A stretch of DNA of 64,000 bases, from contig SBGP01000009.1 of assembly GCA_006226595.1 (NCBI GenBank), forward strand, positions 1 through 64,000. The letters are read 5' to 3'. The notes under the pieces were generated by a model. The model did no database searches. It had not been told where the DNA came from and saw only the letters and a program-made list of their open reading frames with translations. This stretch comes from Deltaproteobacteria bacterium. Its GTDB lineage: Bacteria; Myxococcota_A; UBA796; GCA-2862545. This document shows, piece by piece, positions 18,573 to 26,890 of the stretch. The translations under genes were made by a program, and so were the position numbers. How positions within the stretch are numbered: position 1 is the stretch's first letter; the number at the start of each line of letters is the position of its first letter.

Positions 18573-21500
18573 CCACGCCCAACGAGCTGACCCTCGTGGA
18601 GAAGCCCATCCTCTTGTTCATGGAAGGCATGGGCTACCGCGTCATCGGTCCCTACCAGCACCCGAGCCTCCGCTCCCGCGAGAACGAGGTCCTGTTCAAG
18701 CCCCTGGTGGTGAAGGCCCTTTGTGACCTCAACGACCTCGACGAGTCCACCGCCAACGCCATCTACAACGAGCTGGCCGGGCTCTCGGACAACGAGCGGT
18801 GGGTAGACATCCTGCGGGGCAACTACTCCCGCAAGGTCCCCGGCGAGGAGACCCACCGGACCATCCGCCTGGTGGACTTCGAGAACCCCGAGAACAACGA
18901 CTGGGCCGTCACCAGCCAGCTCCGCGTCCAGGGCGAGGTTGTCCGCAAGCCCGACGTTGTGGTCTACCTCAACGGCATCCCCGTGGTGGTCATCGAGGCC
19001 AAGAGCCCGGTGAACCCAAGCCAGAATAGCTTCGACGCCATCGACCAGATCCGCATGTACGAGGCCGACGTGCCTCGGCTGTTCGCGGCGAACCTGTTCA
19101 ACATCGCCACCAACGACATCACCTTCCTCTACGGGGCCACCGGCGCCCCCAGCGAGTTCTGGAGCCGCTGGCGGGACCCGTGGCCCCGGTCGCCCGATGA
19201 GTTCTCCGACGAGACCGAGAAGGGCCTCTACAGCCTGCTGGAGCCCTCGCGGCTGCTCGACATCCTGGCCCACTTCATCGTGTTCGAGACCCGCGACGGA
19301 AAGACCATCAAGAAGGTCTGCCGCTACCAGCAGTACCGGGCCGTCAACAAGATGGTCCAGCGGGTCATCGACGGGGAGCACCAGGCCGGGCTCGTCTGGC
19401 ACACCCAGGGCTCGGGCAAGAGCCTGACGATGGTGTTCGCCGCCCTCAAGCTCAAGTTCCACCGGGGCATCGAGAGCGACAGGCTCCAGAACCCCAACCT
19501 GCTCGTCATCACCGACCGCATCGACCTGCACGACCAGATCAGTGCCACCTTCGTCGCCTGTGGTCTCCCCAACCCGGTGGACGCCGACAGCATCGGCAAG
19601 CTCCAGCAGACCATCGTGCCCGGCGTCTCGGGCCGGACCGTGCTGTCCACCATCTTCAAGTTCCACTGGGAAGACGAGCGACTCAAGTCCAACGTCCACG
19701 CCCACCGCATGGCCGCCCTCCGCGAGCTGGAGGTCGAGGGCTCGGAGAACTGGATCCTGATGGTGGACGAGTGCCACCGCACCCAGGAGAAGGACCTCGG
19801 GGCCTACCTGCGGGCCATCTTGCCCAAGGCGGTCCGCTTCGGGTTCACCGGCACCCCGGTGAAGAAGAACGACCACGACACCTTCGCCAACTTCGGGGCC
19901 AAGGGCGAGCGGTACCTCGACAAGTACGGCATCGACGACGCCGTCGCAGACGGGGCCACCGTGCCCATCTTCTACCAGGGCCGGATGACCAACTGGCACC
20001 TCCACGACAAGGAGCTGGATGTCGTCTTCGACCAGTGGTTCAGCGACGAGCCCGAGGACAAGATCGAGGAGCTGAAGCGTCGTGGCGTCACCAAGGGAGA
20101 CCTCGCCCGCTTCGAGCCCCGCATCCAGCTCATCGCCCTCGACCTGTGGACGCACTTCCGCAAGCACGTCCATCCCGACGGCTTCAAGGCCCAGATCGTC
20201 GCCATCGACCGGCTCGCCTGCGTTGCCTACAAGAAGGCTCTCGACGAGGTCATCACCAACACCCTGGTGAAGTCCGAGAAGCTCCCCGAGGACGAGGCCC
20301 GTGCCCGTGCCTCCGCCATGTCGAAGTGCGTCTACAGCCCAGGGCAGCACGACCAGGAGAAGCACCCCGAGCTGGTGGCGTTCCAGCTCGACGAGCAGGG
20401 CACCAAGGACGCCATCGCCGACTTCCAGGACCCGGACAGCGACCTGGCCTTCCTCATCGTCTGCAACAAGCTCCTGACCGGCTTCGACGCCCCCATCGAG
20501 CAGGCGATGTACCTGGACAACCCGCTCACCGACCACAACCTGCTGCAAGCCATCGCCCGCACCAACCGCCGCTACGGCACCGCCAAGGACCATGGGCTGA
20601 TCGTCGACTACATCGGCGTGTCCAAGAAGCTCTCCGAGGCCCTGTCCGCCTACCGCCAGGAGGACGTGGCGACCGCGATGCGGAACCAGGACGAGCTGGC
20701 CGACCAGCTCAAGGTCGCCCACCGTGAGGTCATGGACCTCATCAAACAGGTCGTTCAAACGGGCGACCCCAAGGTCGACGTGAAGGCGGTCATCGCCCAC
20801 CTGGGCACCGAGGACCGCTGGTACATCTTCCGGTCCAAGGCCGACGCCTTCCTCAAGGCGTACCAGGCGTTGACGCCCGACCCGCGCGTGCTGCCGTACC
20901 AGACCGACCTCAAGTTCATCGGGGCCTGCATCCCCTACGGCAAGCTGCACTTCGAGAACGTCGAGGAGACGGACTGGAAGAAGTACAGCGAGAAGGTCCG
21001 CGAGATGCTCGACGAGCACCTGGAGGTCACGGGCCTCAAGACCGTGTGCAAGCTCCGCAGCCTGACCAACCCCGCGTTCTGGGATGACTTTGACAACCCC
21101 AGCGACATCAAGGAAGCGGCGGTCCGGAAGCTCTCCGAACTCAAGAAGGAGACTGCCGAGCGCGCCGCCAAGAACCCCGCCCGGTACGAACGGTTCTCCG
21201 ACCGCATCAAGGAGCTGATCGACAAGTTCAACGCGGGGCTTCTGGAGGCCCAGGAGACGCTGGACTTCGCCAAGAAGGTGGCCGAGGGCGTGGCTGCGGA
21301 GGACCAGGCTCATCAGGGCACTGGGCTCAACGAGAAGGCGTTCTCCATCCACGCCATCCTCGAGAAGTTCCAGACCCTGGAGGTTCCGGCGCTGACCAAC
21401 CCGCCAGCGCCCGGGTATGGCTCGACGGAGCCCCCGGAACCGCTCACGGTGTCCACGCCTCCAGGACCCGGGTACGGGGGGACCAACCCACCGGTACAGC

Positions 21501-21802
21501 CCCCAATGACCAATCCGCCAGCACCGGGGTACGGCTCGACAGACGGCGGGGCTCCTACGCCTGGCGCTGGCTCGACCTCCGTGCGAGCGCTGACAGCGAT
21601 GCAGGAGGTTGCGAAGGCGATCCACGAGCTGTACGCCTCGGATGAGAAGGCACCGCCGCACTGGCAGGACAAGGCTCAGCTCAAGAAGGAGCTGCGCGGC
21701 GAGGTCCGCCGCCTCGTCCGAAAGCTGGGCCTGCCCGGGTGGCAGAAGGACATCCCTCTGGCCGTTGAGCACTACGCGGTGCTTCACTACAGCAAGCCAT
21801 GA
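18569..21802 (+). CDS. hsdR: Type I restriction endonuclease subunit
   Basis: A 1077-residue motor-nuclease subunit starting at GTG 18569, overlapping the hsdS stop. The N-terminal PD-(D/E)XK nuclease has VVVIEAKSP (about 138-146). The SF2 translocase has Walker A (TQGSGKS, about 280) and Walker B DECH (about 398), with later motifs GFTGTP and ARTNRRYG. It degrades unmethylated DNA with HsdM/HsdS after ATP-driven translocation. Odd: residues about 944-1004 are a Pro/Gly linker with three near-repeats of PPAPGYGST, joining the helical domain to a C-terminal 60-residue helix bundle. ATGA overlap with the next small gene. Confidence 0.96.
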   Translation: MTTPNELTLVEKPILLFMEGMGYRVIGPYQHPSLRSRENEVLFKPLVVKALCDLNDLDESTANAIYNELAGLSDNERWVDILRGNYSRKVPGEETHRTIRLVDFENPENNDWAVTSQLRVQGEVVRKPDVVVYLNGIPVVVIEAKSPVNPSQNSFDAIDQIRMYEADVPRLFAANLFNIATNDITFLYGATGAPSEFWSRWRDPWPRSPDEFSDETEKGLYSLLEPSRLLDILAHFIVFETRDGKTIKKVCRYQQYRAVNKMVQRVIDGEHQAGLVWHTQGSGKSLTMVFAALKLKFHRGIESDRLQNPNLLVITDRIDLHDQISATFVACGLPNPVDADSIGKLQQTIVPGVSGRTVLSTIFKFHWEDERLKSNVHAHRMAALRELEVEGSENWILMVDECHRTQEKDLGAYLRAILPKAVRFGFTGTPVKKNDHDTFANFGAKGERYLDKYGIDDAVADGATVPIFYQGRMTNWHLHDKELDVVFDQWFSDEPEDKIEELKRRGVTKGDLARFEPRIQLIALDLWTHFRKHVHPDGFKAQIVAIDRLACVAYKKALDEVITNTLVKSEKLPEDEARARASAMSKCVYSPGQHDQEKHPELVAFQLDEQGTKDAIADFQDPDSDLAFLIVCNKLLTGFDAPIEQAMYLDNPLTDHNLLQAIARTNRRYGTAKDHGLIVDYIGVSKKLSEALSAYRQEDVATAMRNQDELADQLKVAHREVMDLIKQVVQTGDPKVDVKAVIAHLGTEDRWYIFRSKADAFLKAYQALTPDPRVLPYQTDLKFIGACIPYGKLHFENVEETDWKKYSEKVREMLDEHLEVTGLKTVCKLRSLTNPAFWDDFDNPSDIKEAAVRKLSELKKETAERAAKNPARYERFSDRIKELIDKFNAGLLEAQETLDFAKKVAEGVAAEDQAHQGTGLNEKAFSIHAILEKFQTLEVPALTNPPAPGYGSTEPPEPLTVSTPPGPGYGGTNPPVQPPMTNPPAPGYGSTDGGAPTPGAGSTSVRALTAMQEVAKAIHELYASDEKAPPHWQDKAQLKKELRGEVRRLVRKLGLPGWQKDIPLAVEHYAVLHYSKP

Positions 21803-22152
21803 CGGACGTGTGCTCGGAGAAACTCGAAATGAAGAAGAGCTTTAACCTGACAAACGCCACGGGACTTGCCTCCGCGAGCGACTGGCTTCAAGAAGTTGAT
21901 CTCACCGACATCCTCGTCGGGGGGCTCTTTGGCGCGTTGGCCCGTCGAATCAATGCACAGGTCGACCCGACCAAGGAACTGAGGCAGGCGGAGAAGCTGA
22001 TCGAGGCCGGACGCAAGAACGGCGTGGACGAGATGGAGATTCGGGTCTCGAAGGAAACCGGAGCGCGTTTGAAAGGCGGCGTGTCCGATGCGGAGGTCTC
22101 CGTCGAGGGGGACTCCTCGAACGACGTCGTGGTCAAGGTCAAGTACAAGTAG
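21799..22152 (+). CDS. Hypothetical protein in the restriction operon
   Basis: A 117-residue protein coupled to hsdR by an ATGA overlap and 17 bp before the peptidase gene. An alternative ATG at 21829 (after GAAATGAAGAAGAG) would remove ten residues. The middle holds a hydrophobic glycine-containing segment (DILVGGLFGALARRI) that could be a membrane helix or a buried helix, and the end is beta-like (AEVSVEGDSSNDVVVKVKYK). Codon use is less GC-biased than in hsdR. No family recognised; its position suggests a role with the restriction system. Confidence 0.7.
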   Translation: MTDVCSEKLEMKKSFNLTNATGLASASDWLQEVDLTDILVGGLFGALARRINAQVDPTKELRQAEKLIEAGRKNGVDEMEIRVSKETGARLKGGVSDAEVSVEGDSSNDVVVKVKYK

Positions 22153-22169
22153 GCACCCCCGGGTTCTAG

Positions 22170-22901
22170 ATGCACTCTCTGCAGGTCGGCGACACCACCA
22201 TCCCTTACGAGGTCCGGTTCAGCCAGAACGCCGGTCGGAAGCGTATCGTCGTCACGCCGGCGGGCGTGGAAGTGGTGGCTCCGGCCGGGACCCCGTTGGA
22301 GGGTGCCGACGGCATCTATGCCTTCGTGGACCGCAAGCGGCGGTGGATGTTCGACGCCTCACGAGAGGTGGCCGAGCAGCACCGGAAGCTGCTGACGCAG
22401 AAGTACGCGTCAGGGGCGAAGCTGCAGTACCGGGGACGGTGGCTGATGCTCGAGGTCTCCTCGGCGGAGGTCGCACAGGTCGAGATCCAGTGCCGTTCGA
22501 AGTTCCTTGTCGCGGTGCCAACAGAGCTCGAGGGGGTCGATAAGCTCGAGGCGATCCGGCAGGCGTTCGACGGTTGGCTTCGTGAACGGGCGCTTCGTGA
22601 CACGAAGCGGTTCGGCACTCGGCACGAGAAGAGCCTCGGGGTGCAGCCCGCGGGGTACCGTCTGTCAGAGGCCAAGAGCCGGTGGGGATCGCTCGGCCGG
22701 GATGGCTATGTGCGCGTCCACTGGCGGCTGGCCCAGGCTCCGTCCGCGGCGATGGAGTACGTGGTGGCCCACGAGCTCGCGCACCTGGTGCACCGAAACC
22801 ACTCCGAGGAGTTCTGGGCGACGCTGGCGCGGACGATGCCGGACTGGGCCGAACGGAAGGCGATGCTGGAGCGGTGGGAGGCGGAGCATCGGGCGGTGTG
22901 A
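22170..22901 (+). CDS. YgjP/DUF45-type M48 metallopeptidase
   Basis: A 243-residue zinc peptidase. The HExxH motif is in VVAHELAHLVHRNHSEEFW at about residues 199-217, with the third ligand probably His214. The N-terminal beta-rich DUF45 part (IPYEVRFSQNAGRKRIVV) and the RLSEAKSRWGSLG segment are typical of the family. Such genes are often found next to type I restriction systems in other genomes; their role there is not established. It lies 17 bp after the previous gene, completing a five- or six-gene operon that starts at 14646. Confidence 0.92.
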   Translation: MHSLQVGDTTIPYEVRFSQNAGRKRIVVTPAGVEVVAPAGTPLEGADGIYAFVDRKRRWMFDASREVAEQHRKLLTQKYASGAKLQYRGRWLMLEVSSAEVAQVEIQCRSKFLVAVPTELEGVDKLEAIRQAFDGWLRERALRDTKRFGTRHEKSLGVQPAGYRLSEAKSRWGSLGRDGYVRVHWRLAQAPSAAMEYVVAHELAHLVHRNHSEEFWATLARTMPDWAERKAMLERWEAEHRAV

Positions 22902-23130
22902 GGGCCGGAGCGGAGGGCATGCTCATCGGTCGTGGTCGAGTGGCAGGCGCTTCCGCATTCCAGGCAGCCGACATGAGAGTCGCCTGGGATGGACCTGTAC
23001 CTTCGCGCGTGGAAGAGTGTCCGCGACGGGCTGAAGCGCAGGCCGCTGGCTCACGAGGACTGGGAGTACTGATGGCCACAGCAGGTCCGACAGCAGGATG
23101 CCGGTGGAGCCCGGCCCCGGAGACCTGCAA
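22902..23130. other. Gap between restriction operon and NYN-NACHT unit
   Basis: 229 bp. Apart from a possible 27-codon ORF (22989-23072) I see no gene, and no clear terminator or promoter. Confidence 0.5.
22989..23072 (+). CDS. Possible micro-ORF
   Basis: 27 codons: MDLYLRAWKSVRDGL, then KRRPLAHEDWEY. Codon use is host-like, but the ribosome site is weak. It could be a peptide gene or the remnant of a larger protein; evidence is thin. Confidence 0.2.
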   Translation: MDLYLRAWKSVRDGLKRRPLAHEDWEY

Positions 23131-23775
23131 ATGCTCACCGCCCTGCCATCGTGTGCTGCTGTGAGCGTTCGCCTACGGGAGGCCTACGCCCTTATAGACT
23201 GGGACTCTGCTCGCCGCTGCCCCTGGCTCGACCCGATTGCGAGAGAGCGCGTTCATAGGCAGGGAGTGGCAGCGCAGGTCGACGCCGTGCTGAAGGTACT
23301 GGCGAAGGGCTTCACGAAGCACTCGAAGGACCGAGTGCGGGTGAATGTTCGCGTCTACCACGGCTGGCACCGAGGCAATGAGCCTACTCAGGATCTCCGC
23401 GACCTCACCGGTCTGCGGCTGAGGAAGTCCAGCTACGAGGCTGGGCGCGTGTTGGTGACTCCACCCGTGGTTGGCGACAGGCTCGCATGCGGTGGGCCTC
23501 GAGCTCTCCTTCGAGACACGCTCCGGATCCGAGACGATGACGGGCGTCCAGAGCAGAAGATGGTGGACTCGGCCATAGCCGCGGACCTCCTTCACTTGGC
23601 CCGCAGGAGTGCGGGCGCACGCGTGACAGAGTTCATCGTGTTTGGCGAGGACGATGACCTGATCCCACCCGTGGTTGTCGCCAATCACTGGGGCTTGACC
23701 TGCCGAATCATGCGGACCCGAGCCTCAAACCGGTGTATGCGCCACACCGCTGATCTCCTAATCCCCTGCGATTGA
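23131..23775 (+). CDS. NYN/PIN-like nuclease, partner of the NACHT protein
   Basis: A 214-residue protein with a NYN-domain layout (LabA/DUF88, PIN-like RNases): an early strand with acidic residues (YALIDWDSAR), QKMVDSAIAADLLHLAR in the middle, and VFGEDDDLIPPVVVANHWGL near the end. These place the Asp residues (D in IDWD, VDSAIAAD, GEDDDL) that bind metal in the fold. Predicted activity is RNA cleavage. The ATG at 23131 has GGAG eight bases upstream; GTG 23161 is an alternative closer to the first strand. It stops five bases before the NACHT gene, so the two are translationally linked. Base composition is lower in GC than the chromosome. Confidence 0.75.
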   Translation: MLTALPSCAAVSVRLREAYALIDWDSARRCPWLDPIARERVHRQGVAAQVDAVLKVLAKGFTKHSKDRVRVNVRVYHGWHRGNEPTQDLRDLTGLRLRKSSYEAGRVLVTPPVVGDRLACGGPRALLRDTLRIRDDDGRPEQKMVDSAIAADLLHLARRSAGARVTEFIVFGEDDDLIPPVVVANHWGLTCRIMRTRASNRCMRHTADLLIPCD

Positions 23776-23779
23776 CACG

Positions 23780-25981
23780 GTGAACATGGACCTCATCAAG
23801 ACCCTTCAGCTCGCGTTGGCGCCGTTTGCAGACCCGGCAACGGAAGTCAGCATCGTAGAGACCTCACCAACGTCGTGTCGCTTCCGCTTCGTGCGCCGAG
23901 GCGCAGAATCCGCTGGGTCCGCCACCTGGTCCGATGGCGCCATCACCATCAAGAAGTCGGACGGAGCCAAGCTGTCGTTGGCCAGCTTCTTGGCTTCCAG
24001 AAAGATGGCCAACCTCGACCAGCTCGCACAAGTGCAGGTCCGCGTGTACGAATCGATGGGGCTTGGAGGCGACTGGATCGCGGGACCAGCCGTGGTGGGT
24101 GGCCATCTCTCGGACTCCGTCGATGCGTTCCGTCGCGGATCGCAACTCCTGCCAGGGACGACACGGATCCTAGTGGTCGATGGACCGGCTGGCATGGGCA
24201 AGACGACGCTCTGCCGGAGGATTGCACTTGAGGATGCGAGGTCTTGGCAGGCTCGCTCGGGAACTCGACTCACGCTCATCGTGAGTAGCAAGGGCCGGCG
24301 GTTGTCCCGCCTCGACGATGCAATCGCAGGGACGCTCCAAGACCTGAGGGTTGACCTGTACTACCCGGAGGTGCCTGTTCTGGTCAGGCACGGACTCGTC
24401 AACCTGGTGGTGGACGGGTTCGATGAGCTGGTGAACCAGGATGGCTACGACACCGCCTGGGACTCGCTGTCTGACCTGCTTGAGGCTGTGTCTGGCGGCG
24501 GCGTTCTGGTGTTGTCTGCGCGGGACACGTTCTTCTCCGAGCAGGAGTTCGTACAACGGGCACAGCGGCCGAGCCCGATCTGGCGCGGTAAGCTCGAGTT
24601 TGACTTTCTTCGCCTGCAACCGTGGACCGAGCAGGAAGCGCTGGCGTTGTTCGCTACTCGTGGGATCGACAAGTCGTCGTTTCCGGAGATTGCCGACTTC
24701 TTGGGCCTTCCAGGTACGTCGCTGCTGCGTCCGTTCTTCCTTGAGCGCTACGCGACTGCCCTCCAGGACGAGGAGGAGCCCAATCCTGACCACCTCGTCC
24801 AGTTCGTCGTGAACGCCTTCCTTCGGCGAGAGTCCAACCTCCTGTTTGGCAGCGATCCGGCGGGGCCAGCCATCCTCAGGAGGTTCTTCTGGGAGCTGGC
24901 CTCCGAGATGCTCTCCCAGGAGCGTGATGTCCTCGAGCTCGATGTGGTCCAGTTCTACCTGGATGCAGTGCTCGAAGAGGAGGGAGTCCCAGAAGAGCGG
25001 CGGCGCCAACTGGTGCATCGGGCAGGTGCGGTGGCGTTCCTGGACGCCCCCGACGGTGGCGGACGTGGCCAGCGCGGCTTCCCGCACCAGATCGTCAGCG
25101 ACTATTTCATCGCGGAACAACTCCTCTCGGTACTTCGCCGCGGTGATGTGGGTGAGTTGGAGAGGCTGCTTTCGATGGGGGTCTTCGGGCTTGACCTATC
25201 GGAGGCTGTCTTGGCGGTCTCGGACGCCTCTCCTTCCGAGCGGATTCCCGTAGATGGCGTCCAGGCACTCTTCGGCTTGGCGTCTGGCGGCTCGCCTTCG
25301 GAGCCCCTGGCGCTGAACGCTGCGGCTTTGGCGTTTGCCCTGATCCGCACTCTCCCCAGTGACGCAGACGAGCTGCGCGCGGCAGACCTCTTTCTAGGCA
25401 GCGTGAGCTTGGCGGGTGTCGTTCTCCCTCCGCTTCACCTGGAGCGGTGTAGCTTCGGCTTTCTGGATCTCTCGGACTCCATGGCCGCGAACATGGTTGT
25501 CCAAGAGAGCGTCATCCAGCGTCTTCGCGTGAGCAGTGCAACCAGTCTTGGCGGGGGCTTCCGGGCTGACATCAGCTCCCTGGAGACGTACACGGCAAAC
25601 CGCCTTCAGACGGTTTTTGACCCAGCACGGGTGCGGGAGCGTCTGTCGGCCATTCGATCCGCCCCGGGCGGCGACGAGCCGAGGGCGTTGTCGGAGGCAG
25701 AGGCCGTACTGGAATCGCTGACGCGGCGATGGCTGCGGCAGTACTACCTCGACCCCACGGACTCGGAGTTCGAGCCATCGTTTGGCAGCCCGCACTGGCC
25801 TGCAGTGCGCAAGGTGCTTGAGCACCACAACCGTCTGATCTCGGTCGACAAGCCCAGTCAGGGTAGAACGGCAACACTCCTGCACCTGAAAGACCCGCTG
25901 GCGCTGCTCAACAGGCGCCACGCTGACACGGAGCAGCAGAAGAAGATCGACGCAATCTGGCGCGACGTCTCCGAGTTGTAG
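23780..25981 (+). CDS. NACHT-domain STAND NTPase
   Basis: A 733-residue protein. Walker A GPAGMGKT is at 135-142; Walker B with the NACHT signature, VVDGFDEL, at 210-217. The post-NACHT helical motif HQIVSDYFIAEQLL lies at about 435. Residues 1-115 form an unassigned N-terminal domain and 510-610 look like irregular beta repeats (LHLERCSFGFLDLSDSMAANM), a possible sensor; the C-terminus is helical. Bacterial NACHT proteins act as phage sensors that oligomerise and switch on an effector. Here no effector domain is fused, and the NYN nuclease four bases upstream is the obvious candidate. Start is GTG 23780 or ATG 23786. Confidence 0.85.
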   Translation: MNMDLIKTLQLALAPFADPATEVSIVETSPTSCRFRFVRRGAESAGSATWSDGAITIKKSDGAKLSLASFLASRKMANLDQLAQVQVRVYESMGLGGDWIAGPAVVGGHLSDSVDAFRRGSQLLPGTTRILVVDGPAGMGKTTLCRRIALEDARSWQARSGTRLTLIVSSKGRRLSRLDDAIAGTLQDLRVDLYYPEVPVLVRHGLVNLVVDGFDELVNQDGYDTAWDSLSDLLEAVSGGGVLVLSARDTFFSEQEFVQRAQRPSPIWRGKLEFDFLRLQPWTEQEALALFATRGIDKSSFPEIADFLGLPGTSLLRPFFLERYATALQDEEEPNPDHLVQFVVNAFLRRESNLLFGSDPAGPAILRRFFWELASEMLSQERDVLELDVVQFYLDAVLEEEGVPEERRRQLVHRAGAVAFLDAPDGGGRGQRGFPHQIVSDYFIAEQLLSVLRRGDVGELERLLSMGVFGLDLSEAVLAVSDASPSERIPVDGVQALFGLASGGSPSEPLALNAAALAFALIRTLPSDADELRAADLFLGSVSLAGVVLPPLHLERCSFGFLDLSDSMAANMVVQESVIQRLRVSSATSLGGGFRADISSLETYTANRLQTVFDPARVRERLSAIRSAPGGDEPRALSEAEAVLESLTRRWLRQYYLDPTDSEFEPSFGSPHWPAVRKVLEHHNRLISVDKPSQGRTATLLHLKDPLALLNRRHADTEQQKKIDAIWRDVSEL

Positions 25982-26040
25982 GTCGGCATGCCCAAATCTT
26001 GCCCAGACTGAAACCAACTCCCGGCACTCCGGGGCACTCC

Positions 26041-26367
26041 TCAGACTGAACGGGAGACGGCGAGAACCTCTAGAAAGCCCCTTCGACCGGCAGGATGTCG
26101 CCAAGACCAGGGTTTTCGTCTAGGACGGGACCAGCATTCGACTCCCGCCGCCTCCACCATCTTCGACTCGGCCTCGGCGCGGGACACGACCCCGTCCGTC
26201 GCCGCATCGTCGGGAGCTGGGACCGCTATGGGGTCGCGCAGCCGGTGCTGTCGCGTCGCAGGGCCGTGGGCACGCCTGTGTACGTCCACGGCATGGCCGA
26301 GATAGCCGTCCCCGTCGTCATCCACGAGCGGGTTGCACCCCATCAGGGTGAGCACCAACCAGGACAC
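26041..26367 (-). CDS. Possible lipoprotein gene interrupted at attR
   Basis: A minus-strand frame starting at GTG 26367 after GGAGG, 17 bp downstream of the DUF1643 stop. It begins with a short hydrophobic stretch and lipobox (VLTLMGC), then NPLVDDDGDGYLGH, a calcium-binding-like DDDGDG loop common in lipoproteins of this group. The frame then crosses the 24-bp attR and continues into the element to a stop at 26041. So the original 3' end was probably replaced when the element inserted; in the empty chromosome it would have run antisense into ssrA and stopped there. Low confidence that it is expressed. Confidence 0.35.
   Translation of the reverse strand: MSWLVLTLMGCNPLVDDDGDGYLGHAVDVHRRAHGPATRQHRLRDPIAVPAPDDAATDGVVSRAEAESKMVEAAGVECWSRPRRKPWSWRHPAGRRGFLEVLAVSRSV
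26137..26160 (+). repeat. attR: right attachment site
   Basis: Exact 24-bp copy of the ssrA 3' end (8030-8053), without the rest of the tmRNA. It marks the right boundary of the element; sequence to the right returns to chromosome-type genes. Confidence 0.9.
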
Positions 26368-26383
26368 AGCGCCTCCAAAGGCG
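26161..26383. other. Chromosomal flank right of attR
   Basis: 223 bp between attR and the DUF1643 stop. Its only content I can propose is the possible lipoprotein frame on the minus strand. This stretch would have followed ssrA directly before insertion. Confidence 0.5.
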
Positions 26384-26860
26384 TCACGGTCCTTCCCGCT
26401 TCGGGGGCGTCGCCGGGACCAGCGACGCGTCACCGCGAACGTACAGGGGATGACGAGGCTGTCCGACCGCCGTCAGGCCGAAGCACTGCCCGGACCCGAG
26501 CGACCGCCACACCGCTTCTCCGCGTCCGAAGAGCACGCCGTGGTTGCCCCACCCGTACACCACCCGCGCCGCGTTCCCAGCGACCTCGTGCAACACCTGG
26601 TCGTTCAGCGGGCCCACGGGGTCGCCGGCCTCGCGAAGGGCCCGCGGATCCGTCGCCCGCAGCGCGAACAGGTTGACCACCTGGAGACCTCCCATGCCCC
26701 ACCGGCGCGCGAAGCCGATGCACCGTCGCAGCGTCGGGTCGTCGACCGCACCATCCGCCGTACTCGGATTGAGGAGCACGAACACGACCTCGGGCCCCTC
26801 CTCCCAGCGCCGCCACAGCCGGTAGCGATAGTGCCCCTCGATGTGCGCGCCTCGCTCCAC
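26384..26860 (-). CDS. DUF1643 domain protein
   Basis: A 158-residue protein recognised from YRYRLWRRWEEGPEVVFV, LLNPSTADGAVDDPTLRRC and GMGGLQVVNLFALRATDP, which are DUF1643 hallmarks; the end contains LYVRGDASLVPAT. Function is unknown; the family is thought to be nucleotide- or nucleic-acid-related, without proof. I chose the GTG at 26860 (after GGGAGG), because a longer frame would overlap the divergent SRAP gene. The divergent start distance is only 30 bp, so the two genes share a promoter region. Confidence 0.85.
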   Translation of the reverse strand: MERGAHIEGHYRYRLWRRWEEGPEVVFVLLNPSTADGAVDDPTLRRCIGFARRWGMGGLQVVNLFALRATDPRALREAGDPVGPLNDQVLHEVAGNAARVVYGWGNHGVLFGRGEAVWRSLGSGQCFGLTAVGQPRHPLYVRGDASLVPATPPKREGP

Positions 26861-26890
26861 GCGGCCTCCCTCTGCCAAGTAGGATGGGGC

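Larger units (their letters stand above)
8054..26160 (+). mobile_element. 18.1-kb integrative element inserted in ssrA
   Basis: Bounded by the exact 24-bp direct repeat of the ssrA 3' end. It contains a tyrosine integrase, an excisionase-type helix-turn-helix protein, a Rep_trans-type initiator/relaxase and an element-specific repeated motif. The cargo is an AlbA_2 protein, type I restriction-modification, a YgjP peptidase and a NYN-NACHT pair. No conjugation (type IV secretion) or phage structural genes were seen, so it is best described as a mobilisable or satellite-like integrative element with a defence cargo. The palindromes typical of the flanking chromosome were not seen inside it. Confidence 0.88.

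Noticed and set aside
18485-21787. 1100-codon open frame opposite hsdR
   Set aside because: It is the complement of a strongly biased GC-rich gene; its translation is low-complexity Leu/Val/Gly/Asp-rich with no motif, while the plus strand shows complete HsdR motifs.
26137-26160. A second tmRNA or tRNA end
   Set aside because: Only the terminal 24 nt match ssrA; there is no D-arm, tag frame or acceptor 5' strand upstream. It is an attachment-site copy.
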